Assembly (NCBI GenBank): GCA_022706165.1
Contig: JAKJDA010000163.1
Span: forward strand, 1 to 6,730
Source: Candidatus Hydrogenedentota bacterium
Lineage (GTDB): Bacteria; Hydrogenedentota; Hydrogenedentia; Hydrogenedentales; SLHB01
Reading direction: 5' to 3'
DNA length: 6,730 nucleotides
Under the pieces are notes generated by a model that was given only the letters and a program-made list of their open reading frames with translations, was not told where the DNA came from and made no database searches. The position numbers and the translations under genes were made by a program. How positions within the stretch are numbered: the first letter of the stretch is position 1; the number at the start of each line of letters is the position of its first letter. Positions 1 through 4,964 of this stretch are shown here, piece after piece.

Positions 1-108
1 GCGCCGATGCAACGCGTCGGCCACGCTATACGACAATTCCGCCGTTCCGCCAAGGTCCGGCTTGAACTCGTAGCAGAAAAGCAGAATCGGTTTCGTCAAC
101 GCAGCCAT
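1..108 (-). CDS. Glycosyltransferase family 4-like protein, N-terminal fragment (cut by window edge)
   Basis: Only the first 36 residues are present. They read MAALTKPILLFCYEFKPDLG and continue with GTAELSYSVADALHRR. A short beta strand, a proline-containing loop with G-G-x-(A/E), and then a helix with A-x-(A)-L-x-x-R is the usual N-terminus of GT-B fold, family GT4 glycosyltransferases. In that family the loop binds the acceptor side of the cleft. The ATG at 108-106 is preceded on the minus strand by GGAGAGGGG, a strong Shine-Dalgarno sequence directly upstream, which supports this start. The gene lies 100 bp downstream of the sulfatase-like gene on the same strand with no visible terminator between them, so co-transcription is likely. 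By inference it takes part in making an envelope or extracellular glycan. The donor and acceptor cannot be told. The family call rests on a short stretch and could be wrong. Confidence 0.55.
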   Translation of the reverse strand, partial: MAALTKPILLFCYEFKPDLGGTAELSYSVADALHRR

Positions 109-208
109 CCCCTCTCCAGGCGCCCCGTGGAACCAACGCCCCGCGCCGCATCGGACACGGGCAGCCTCTGATACTCCTTTCCCTGTCGCGAAACCTCGAG
201 GCATCCCG

Positions 209-2155
209 TCATTGGATATACCCCAACGTTTTGAGGCTTTCCTCTTTTCCGCGCAGATCGTCCGTCGAAGCAGGCGGCGCGGAGCCATGAAGCGGACGGA
301 ACCATGCGCCCAGCACGGTGAACAACACGTCCGCATCCGCGATATCCACCGTAATCCGGCACGGGGCTTGGCGGATGCGGGCTAGACCCAGCCGCAAAAA
401 AGTGGAGTTGGGCGTGGAAGGAAGTTTCTGCTCCACGCGAGGGGTATCCTGCAACGAAACCCCGGCGATTACCGGCTCTTCTCTTCCGGCTCCGGCCGTA
501 TGCATCGCCATCACGTCAAGATCCACCTCGTAGTCCCCGTCGGGCACGGAAAAGGCAAACGTCGCCCGTCGCGGCGTTTCGCCCGCAGGGCTCGCTTCTT
601 CGAGAACCGCGCTGTCGATGCGCTCCAGAAACGGCGACGCCGGCGTCACGCGGGGCAGCGCGTCGTAGGCCTGCCACAACGGCGCCATGTCCCGTTCGAG
701 ACGCTCCCGCATCATCGCGGCAATATGCGGCGCCGAGGTCAACGCTTCGCCGCGCGTAAGAATGGAATCGGGCAGCGGCCAAAGCAAGTCCTCCTCCCCC
801 GGAATGCCCATGGAGTATTTGTACTGCGCATCCCGCGCGATAAAGCGCGGCGTGGCATCCAGTCCATACGACGTATCGCGGCAGAAAACGTACTCGTGCA
901 CCGATCGCGTCGGTTCCGCGAAAAGCGTCCGCAAACTCTTGCCGTCAAACCGCGCCGACGTCTTCATCCCAAGCATATCGAGCAACGTGGGCAAAATATC
1001 CGCATTCTGGGTGAGCGCCTTCACGCGCAAGCCCTCCGGAAGACCTGCTCCGGCCATGATCAGCGGGACATGACACACTTCGTCGTGGGTGTAGCAAGGA
1101 TTTTGCATCGTGACGCGGTCGGGGAAGGGACCGCCGAGGACATAGTGGCTGAAGTGGTTGTATTGCGCATGCCCGACGAAATCGGCGTTTTCGCCGATCA
1201 GTTCGCCGTGATCGGAAGTGATCAACACGATCGCGTCGTCGAGCGCGCCCTCCGCATGAAGCAAATCGAGAAGCCTGCCCACATAATCGTCGGCTTTGAG
1301 AATGCCGCCGTCATAAAAGCCGCGCAACAACTCGATGTCCTGCGGCGAAAACCGGTTCCCGCTGTACTGTTTCGGATAACCGTCCCCAATGAGGTCGCTC
1401 GTGTAATCGATATCGATCCACCGCCGGTACTCGGGTTCGAGCACATGGGGAAAGTGCGTTTCCATCGCGTGGATATACAGAAACAACGGCTTGCTCTGTT
1501 CCTTGCGCAATACCCGTTCGACCGTCTCCACGATGCGCGAGAACGGCGCATACGGCTCGACGGTGTCAAACTGCCGCGCCGCTTTCGCCGGACCTTCGGA
1601 AGACTCCCCGCCGGCGGATCGCGTAATCACCTTGTGCGGCAAGAAATACGTCCGATCGAACCCCCGTCCCAAACGGCTGCGCGACGGAAAAAATTCCTGC
1701 GTGCCGATCATCACGGAGTAGTACCCATTCTCCGAAAAAATCCGCGGGGCCAGTTGCTCTTCTTCCGGAGGAACGCGGGACGCCTCGCGCCATTCACGGG
1801 TCTCGGCGTAACAGACAGGGAAATGGCGGCCCGTCAAAAACTGGGACACCGAAATCGGGGTATTGAACGCTTGGGAAAAGTTCTGTTCAAACAGCACGCC
1901 GTGAGCGGCCAGCCGATCGATATTGGGCGAAGTGGGACGATCGTATCCATAACACGACAAATTCTTGGCGCGGCATGCATCGAGGCAAATCCAGATGACG
2001 TTGGGACGGGCGGGCGAAGCGGCATGGCGATCGGGGGATGCGGGCGCGCCGCAGTTTGTCGCCACGATCGCCACCCCCGCGGGCAACAACGCCAATAACG
2101 GCAACAAGACAAAAAAACGCATCGATCTCATGGATCGTTCGATTCGGCAACGCAT
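209..2155 (-). CDS. Sulfatase-superfamily (alkaline phosphatase fold) membrane or secreted hydrolase/transferase
   Basis: A protein of 648 residues. Residues 13-34 are a hydrophobic signal or anchor segment (FFVLLPLLALLPAGVAIVAT). The catalytic domain starts at PNVIWICLDACRAKNLSCYG (51-70), a variant of the D-x-x-R-x-x-x-L-x-C-Y-G-Y motif, where D59 would be a metal ligand. TSPNIDRLAAHGVLFEQNFS (75-94) is typical of the family. The LTG at 107-109 ends the nucleophile segment, but its C-x-P-x-R signature is absent and Thr99 occupies the cysteine position. ITSDHGE (312-318) supplies metal ligands D315 and H316. GHA (328-330) and THDEVCHVPLIM (356-367) complete the site, with about 25 residues between them. 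Residues ~525-620 look like a beta-rich C-terminal domain, and the protein ends ESLKTLGYIQ, the usual end of this group. The start ATG at 2155-2153 has GAGGA four bases upstream. The open frame continues 101 codons further upstream, but that part crosses the palindromic repeat and is not protein-like. Because Cys/Ser is missing, the enzyme may be a phospho-transferase or phosphodiesterase rather than a formylglycine sulfatase. The neighbouring glycosyltransferase suggests envelope sugar modification. Confidence 0.88.
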   Translation of the reverse strand: MRCRIERSMRSMRFFVLLPLLALLPAGVAIVATNCGAPASPDRHAASPARPNVIWICLDACRAKNLSCYGYDRPTSPNIDRLAAHGVLFEQNFSQAFNTPISVSQFLTGRHFPVCYAETREWREASRVPPEEEQLAPRIFSENGYYSVMIGTQEFFPSRSRLGRGFDRTYFLPHKVITRSAGGESSEGPAKAARQFDTVEPYAPFSRIVETVERVLRKEQSKPLFLYIHAMETHFPHVLEPEYRRWIDIDYTSDLIGDGYPKQYSGNRFSPQDIELLRGFYDGGILKADDYVGRLLDLLHAEGALDDAIVLITSDHGELIGENADFVGHAQYNHFSHYVLGGPFPDRVTMQNPCYTHDEVCHVPLIMAGAGLPEGLRVKALTQNADILPTLLDMLGMKTSARFDGKSLRTLFAEPTRSVHEYVFCRDTSYGLDATPRFIARDAQYKYSMGIPGEEDLLWPLPDSILTRGEALTSAPHIAAMMRERLERDMAPLWQAYDALPRVTPASPFLERIDSAVLEEASPAGETPRRATFAFSVPDGDYEVDLDVMAMHTAGAGREEPVIAGVSLQDTPRVEQKLPSTPNSTFLRLGLARIRQAPCRITVDIADADVLFTVLGAWFRPLHGSAPPASTDDLRGKEESLKTLGYIQ

Positions 2156-2159
2156 AAGG

Positions 2160-2170
2160 TCCTCATTGTA
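2160..2170 (-). promoter_or_regulatory. Ribosome binding site and possible -10 box of the sulfatase-like gene
   Basis: On the minus strand the sequence reads TACAATGAGGACCTTATG. GAGGA (2164-2160) lies four bases before the ATG and is the basis for choosing the 2155 start over the Met codons 9 and 12 residues further in. TACAAT (2170-2165) matches a sigma70 -10 box in 5 of 6 bases, but the best -35 at 17 bp is only TTCGGG. If TACAAT is a real -10, transcription would begin about three bases before the ATG, giving a nearly leaderless message without the GAGGA. The two readings are therefore partly exclusive. I favour the ribosome site. Confidence 0.45.
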
Positions 2171-2362
2171 CCACAGGCGTCGCGCCTCCCGAAAAAACGG
2201 AACCGTTTCGCGCAACAACAGCCGTCTACCTTTCAGAAGGCCGCCACGAGTAAATAATTCTTGACAACATAGCCCCAGGGCCATTGCATTAAAATTCTGA
2301 GCCATTTGGACTTTTCGGCCCCATATACGTCCCGATTTTACCGTTTGGCGCACGATTTCGTT

Positions 2363-2477
2363 TTTGTAGCGCCCGGTCTCTGTGCCGGGCGGGTCTGGGC
2401 GCACTGATCCAGGACGGTGTGGATTCATCTCATCGCTTATTGTAAAACCGCCCGGCACGGAGACCGGGCGCTACAAA
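2363..2477. repeat. REP-like inverted repeat with 30-bp arms, 55-bp spacer
   Basis: The left arm at 2363-2392 (TTTGTAGCGCCCGGTCTCTG, then TGCCGGGCGG) matches the reverse complement of the right arm at 2448-2477 in 29 of 30 positions. The one difference is T versus C in the small loop. Each arm also contains its own hairpin: CGCCCGG pairs with CCGGGCG around an 8-base loop. The whole element can therefore fold either as two small hairpins or as one long cruciform. Such architecture is known from REP/BIME elements and small non-autonomous mobile units in intergenic DNA. Whether this one is dispersed in the genome cannot be seen in a single window. It lies outside any believable gene, about 210 bp upstream of the sulfatase start and 245 bp upstream of the M23 start. 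Confidence 0.85.
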
Positions 2478-2552
2478 GACATTAACGATGGCTATTCCCA
2501 TGCACCATTTTCCTCGGCCATTTAATGCGATGTCCCTGTCCATCGAATTTCC

Positions 2553-2581
2553 TTGCCAAAAGTGCGTATGCCGGGTAATAT
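2553..2581 (+). promoter_or_regulatory. Putative sigma70-type promoter of the M23 peptidase gene
   Basis: TTGCCA (2553-2558, 5 of 6 to consensus) and TAATAT (2576-2581, 4 of 6 including the key A at position 2 and T at position 6) are separated by exactly 17 bp. Transcription would start near 2588. That leaves a leader of about 134 bases to the preferred TTG start at 2722, or about 32 bases to the alternative TTG at 2620, which has GAGGAG just before it. A second TTGACA at 2583-2588 has no matching -10 downstream and is probably incidental. Confidence 0.45.
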
Positions 2582-2721
2582 ATTGACAGAAAAACAAAAA
2601 ATCACGTTTCCGAGGAGTTTTGTGGGACTGCACGGCCAAGGGTTGGGGCCGAAAAATGCGAGAACGGGATAGGCGAAATGGCATCCGATCTTTTTCGAAA
2701 AGGGTCTGCAGAAGAGGGATT

Positions 2722-3264
2722 TTGACGGAAAAAACTGGATATGGCGTGGTGAAATGCGCTGTCGTCAGGGCGTTGTTGCTGGCAGCGATCCTTGTATTGC
2801 CTGCCTGCGCGACCGGTCGGCCACGCGTCCAGGAACCGTCCGCCTCTGTCCCCGCAGGATGGCCGCTTACGGCTCAATATCGGCTTATTTCTTCGGATTT
2901 TGGGGCTCGGTCTGCGTCAAATGGAGGCGGTCAGCGCATTCATCAAGGAGTCGATATTCCCGCTCCCAAGGGCACGCCCGTGCATGCTACGGCGAGTGGG
3001 GACTGTGTTGTTTCGGGACGCAATCGAGGCGGGTATGGAGAAGTGATCATCCTGGAGCATGACGGGGGGTATCAGACTCTTTATGCCCATCTAAGCAGAC
3101 GGGTTGTGCGGGTTGGACAGCGGGTAAAGCGGGGGGAAATCGTTGGGCATGTCGGCTCGACGGGAAGGGCCACAGGCAATCACCTGCACTATGAAGTGCG
3201 CCGCAATGCCAAGGCCTGCAACCCCGTTCCCTTTTTGCGTTCCGGAGACCTCGCCAGACGATAA
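2722..3264 (+). CDS. M23/LytM family peptidoglycan endopeptidase, lipoprotein
   Basis: A zinc metallopeptidase of the lysostaphin/LytM family, expected to cut peptide cross-bridges in peptidoglycan from the periplasm. From the TTG start it has 180 residues. A basic N-region and the hydrophobic stretch VVRALLLAAILVLPA lead to a lipobox-like LPAC with Cys29, so it is probably lipid-anchored. The M23 domain runs from ~55 to 170. It shows SSDFGAR at 57-63, HQGVDIPAPKGTPVHATASG (74-93) giving zinc ligands H74 and D78, YAHL with catalytic H123, VKRGEIVGHVGSTGRATGNH (135-154), and HLH at 154-156 giving H154 and the third ligand H156. All key residues are present, so it should be active rather than a degenerate EnvC/NlpD-type activator. 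The TTG is chosen because GAGGGA lies just upstream and the signal peptide then has a normal length. The frame is also open from TTG 2620, with GAGGAG two bases before it, but that adds 34 arginine-rich residues in front of the signal peptide. Its 3' end overlaps the convergent DUF151 frame. Confidence 0.85.
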   Translation: MTEKTGYGVVKCAVVRALLLAAILVLPACATGRPRVQEPSASVPAGWPLTAQYRLISSDFGARSASNGGGQRIHQGVDIPAPKGTPVHATASGDCVVSGRNRGGYGEVIILEHDGGYQTLYAHLSRRVVRVGQRVKRGEIVGHVGSTGRATGNHLHYEVRRNAKACNPVPFLRSGDLARR

Positions 3265-3778
3265 AAGTTTTCCGCCATTTTCGCCGTGCCAACGAGGGGG
3301 GAAGAGACGCGGTATATGCGTCGAATTCGGAGGACTCGCCTTCCTCGTCGTCCTCTTGCGTCCCGAGCGTGGAGATGTCCTGTCCGGCCTTTTCCAAGAC
3401 TTCTTCGGCGACGAAGATGGGCGCTTCCACCCGCAAGGCGATGGCGATGCTGTCGCTGGGGCGTGCATCCACCCGGAGGACTTCTTGGGTGTCGCCGTCG
3501 CCGGAGACCTGTTCGATGCTCAAATAGGCGTAGAAGGTGTCGTTTTCGAGTTTATAGATGGTGACCGACCGCAACACGCCTTGGAGTCCAGCGAGAATAT
3601 TGCAGATAAGGTCGTGCGTCATAGGCCTTCCCAGATCGCGGTGCGTCAGGGCGGCATGGATGGCGTCGGCTTCGGCAAACCCGACGACAATCGGCAACAG
3701 GCGCTCTTCGTGGCGCAAGAGAACCAGGGGGGCGGATTGGCCGTCGCTGTGAATCCCCAAGACTTCCAATTCGATCAT
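3047..3778 (-). CDS. BFN/DUF151 (bifunctional nuclease family) protein with anomalous C-terminal tail
   Basis: The frame codes for 243 residues, but only about the first 135-165 look native. The DUF151 domain is full length: MIELEVLGIHSDGQSAPLVL at the start, LPIVVGFAEADAIHAAL (28-44), GRPMTHDL (50-57), FYAYLSIEQ (82-90), and VDARPSDSIAIALRVEAPIF (103-122), followed by VAEEVLEKAG. In characterised relatives (plant and Thermotoga proteins) this fold has been tied to nuclease or wound- and stress-linked roles, but the bacterial function is not well settled. An acidic linker EDDEEGESSEFDAY (142-155) and SLPPSLARR follow, resembling the short C-terminal helix of many family members. From residue ~172 the frame runs antisense into the M23 gene for 218 bp and has no family resemblance, so the natural stop has probably been lost or shifted. 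The ATG at 3778-3776 has GGAGG eight bases upstream and a near-consensus promoter behind it, so it is probably transcribed alone. Confidence 0.85.
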   Translation of the reverse strand: MIELEVLGIHSDGQSAPLVLLRHEERLLPIVVGFAEADAIHAALTHRDLGRPMTHDLICNILAGLQGVLRSVTIYKLENDTFYAYLSIEQVSGDGDTQEVLRVDARPSDSIAIALRVEAPIFVAEEVLEKAGQDISTLGTQEDDEEGESSEFDAYTASLPPSLARRKWRKTFIVWRGLRNAKRERGCRPWHCGALHSAGDCLWPFPSSRHAQRFPPALPAVQPAQPVCLDGHKESDTPRHAPG

Positions 3779-3786
3779 GATGGAAT

Positions 3787-3791
3787 CCTCC
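3787..3791 (-). promoter_or_regulatory. Shine-Dalgarno site of the DUF151 gene
   Basis: Minus-strand GGAGG lies eight bases before the ATG at 3778-3776. It is a full anti-16S match core and fixes the start of the DUF151 gene at the first residue of the conserved domain (MIELEV). Confidence 0.8.
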
Positions 3792-3810
3792 GTGAGCGGA
3801 ATCGCGCTTC

Positions 3811-3839
3811 ATTGTACTGCTTGTGTGGCGAGTTGTCGA
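3811..3839 (-). promoter_or_regulatory. Sigma70-type promoter of the DUF151 gene
   Basis: Reading the minus strand, TCGACA (3839-3834, 5 of 6 to TTGACA) is followed after exactly 17 bp by TACAAT (3816-3811, 5 of 6 to TATAAT). Transcription would begin near 3804, leaving a leader of about 26 bases that contains the GGAGG site. Position, spacing and orientation all fit the DUF151 gene. Confidence 0.7.
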
Positions 3840-4158
3840 ATCGCCCCGATAGGGTTTGGCGGTAGGGGCGGGGGGATCGGGGCATTGCATGAAGAAGATC
3901 GTGAAAGGTTGCGGAAAACAGGACGAGGGGTATGCCATGTAGAGCGCGAAGGGCTTGAGTGGGGCGAGATGTTCATAAATAGTAAAAAGCTCATTATTCG
4001 GCTGCGTCGATGGGGGCGGGCGATGTGCGACGTGCGGCCATGTTCATGTGTGCTGAGAGGAAAGGAAGTTTTGCGGGTTTTGCGGTGTATGCACTCGCGA
4101 ATATCGATCCTTTTCGGGAATCAAGTCACTTATAGGGGCCTTCACGAAAGAAAAACTA
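3840..4158. other. Intergenic region without recognisable content
   Basis: This is a gene-free stretch of about 320 bp between two divergent promoters. Open frames on both strands are short and of low complexity, with no ribosome site attached to a believable protein. The longest plausible mini-frame, ATG 3889 to TAG 3942 (17 codons, MKKIVKGCGK...), has no relatives I can recognise. The plus strand is rich in G and has runs such as GGTAGGGGCGGGGGGATCGG near 3861-3880, which could fold as a G-rich structure. I see no tRNA, riboswitch or strong rho-independent terminator. Confidence 0.6.
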
Positions 4159-4187
4159 TTGACATATGGCAGGAAGCAGGCCATAAT
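4159..4187 (+). promoter_or_regulatory. Near-consensus sigma70 promoter of the LRR/BACON-VWA lipoprotein genes
   Basis: TTGACA (4159-4164, perfect) and CATAAT (4182-4187, 5 of 6) are separated by exactly 17 bp. The box sits in an AT-richer patch (GAAAGAAAAACTATTGACAT) in otherwise GC-rich DNA. Transcription would start near 4194, leaving a leader of about 113 bases before the ATG at 4307. This is the best promoter in the window and suggests vigorous expression of the downstream lipoprotein genes. Confidence 0.8.
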
Positions 4188-4193
4188 CTATGA

Positions 4194-4306
4194 AAGCGAA
4201 CTGTGTATCGCCGTGATGGCCGCGAGTGTCTGTGCGGCGCTGTGGGAGCGTGTCCGGCGCGAGCAAACGTTCCAAGTCGGGGCGGTGTGAAAGAAGGGGT
4301 AAGACC
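4194..4306 (+). promoter_or_regulatory. 5' leader of the LRR lipoprotein transcript
   Basis: Between the predicted start of transcription and ATG 4307 lie about 113 bases, longer than the leader of the DUF151 gene. It contains a small possible hairpin, GCCGC (4219-4223) with GCGGC (4234-4238). Close to the ATG is the ribosome site AAGGGG, seven bases upstream. The frame is open from ATG 4226, but the 27 extra residues are arginine- and serine-rich and would bury the signal peptide, so they are treated as untranslated. No known riboswitch class is recognised. Confidence 0.4.
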
Positions 4307-4885
4307 ATGAAAAGCAAGTGGCACATGCGGAGCGCCTTTGGCGTCGTGTTGATGGCGGTGATGGTTTTCGCCGTCGGATGTCCGGGCGTCTCAAGGGTCG
4401 CGTTTATCAAGGATCCGAATTTGGACAAGGCGGTTCGGCTTGCGCTCGATCATCCGCTTGGTTTTTTGACGGAGGACGCATTGTTGGATTTGCGCGAGCT
4501 GACCGCACGCGACATGGCGATTGCGGACCTGAGGGGACTCGAGAAATGCGTCAACTTGACGTATCTCGATCTGTCGGACAACGAGGTATCCGATATTCGT
4601 CCGCTGGCGAATTTGACTTCACTCATGACGTTGAATTTGGACAATAACCGGGTGTTCGATCTTTCTCCGTTGGCGGGTCTTATCAATCTGGATATGTTGT
4701 CGCTGTTTGGCAATCCGACGGCGGATATTCAGGCGCTGGTGACCAATGCCGCCAACGGCGGTTTGGGGCCGGGGGATTCGGTGGTGCTTGAGGAAGCGCA
4801 GTTGAGCGATCAGGCCCTTCTGGTGGATGTTCCGGCGTTGCAGGCGAGCGGCATCAACGTTATTTTGGCGGTTTCGGCGCCTTGA
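4307..4885 (+). CDS. Leucine-rich repeat (SDS22/internalin-type) lipoprotein
   Basis: A protein of 192 residues. The N-terminus MKSKWHMRSAFGVVLMAVMV continues to FAVGC, giving a lipobox-like AVGC with Cys25, so it is probably anchored by lipid in the envelope. A short cap region, DPNLDKAVRLALDHPLGFLT (36-55), is followed by four LRR units of 22 residues, starting near 62, 84, 106 and 128. They follow L-x-x-L-x-L-x-x-N-x-(V/I)-x-D-(I/L)-x-P-L-x-x-L, for example LTYLDLSDNEVSDIRPLANL (84-103) and LMTLNLDNNRVFDLSPLAGL (106-125). The end, GLGPGDSVVLEEAQLSDQAL (152-171) and VPALQASGINV, is a C-terminal cap often seen after bacterial LRRs of this class. LRRs form a curved binding surface, so a ligand- or partner-binding role is expected, with no enzyme activity. 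The ATG at 4307 is preferred because the signal peptide begins there and AAGGGG lies upstream. It is followed after 79 bp by another lipoprotein gene with no terminator between, so the two are probably one operon. Confidence 0.85.
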   Translation: MKSKWHMRSAFGVVLMAVMVFAVGCPGVSRVAFIKDPNLDKAVRLALDHPLGFLTEDALLDLRELTARDMAIADLRGLEKCVNLTYLDLSDNEVSDIRPLANLTSLMTLNLDNNRVFDLSPLAGLINLDMLSLFGNPTADIQALVTNAANGGLGPGDSVVLEEAQLSDQALLVDVPALQASGINVILAVSAP

Positions 4886-4964
4886 CGTCCGTGATTTTTC
4901 GTTGGTTTGGGGGAGATCGCGGTTTGTCGTGTGGCAATGCGGCGGGATGCAGGAAGGACGTAAC

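Larger units (their letters stand above)
2156..2552. other. Intergenic region between divergent sulfatase-like and M23 genes
   Basis: The minus-strand frame of the sulfatase gene stays open to 2458. The predicted peptide there is compositionally random and runs through an inverted repeat, so it is not counted as coding. The stretch holds the palindromic repeat annotated separately at 2363-2477. A lone TTGACA at 2261-2266 lacks a convincing -10 at 16-18 bp. An imperfect longer-range inverted match flanks the palindrome: CATTGCATTAAAA near 2282-2294 pairs in 11 of 13 bases with the reverse complement of ATTTAATGCGATG near 2519-2531. No small gene or structured RNA is recognisable. Confidence 0.6.

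Noticed and set aside
2026..2080. Lipobox around ATNC (Cys35) in the sulfatase-like protein
   Set aside because: Asn at position -1 does not fit the lipobox; the segment is more likely an anchor or an ordinary signal peptide.
500..2098. A 532-codon open frame on the plus strand opposite the sulfatase-like gene
   Set aside because: The predicted protein is Arg/His-rich without any domain, and the opposite strand carries an unmistakable enzyme. It is a shadow of the codon bias.
2261..2266. A TTGACA box as a possible promoter
   Set aside because: At 16-18 bp spacing there is no acceptable -10; the best sequence is TTGCAT at 17 bp, and no gene start follows within 350 bp.
2156..2458. Upstream extension (101 codons) of the sulfatase-like frame
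   Set aside because: It crosses the inverted repeat, has no protein-like pattern, and would place the signal segment more than 110 residues inside the protein. GAGGA near 2160 supports the later ATG.
2363..2477. The inverted repeat as a rho-independent terminator or CRISPR remnant
   Set aside because: It stands upstream of both flanking genes, so no gene ends there. The arms are not followed by a clear U-run on either strand, and two inverted units with one spacer do not make a CRISPR array.
3889..3942. Possible 17-codon small gene (MKKIVKGCGK...)
   Set aside because: Only its size and start codon suggest it. There is no clear spaced ribosome site, promoter or known relative.
4226..4306. 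Upstream extension (27 codons) of the LRR lipoprotein
   Set aside because: The residues are Arg/Ser-rich and would precede a normal signal peptide; AAGGGG lies just before the ATG at 4307.
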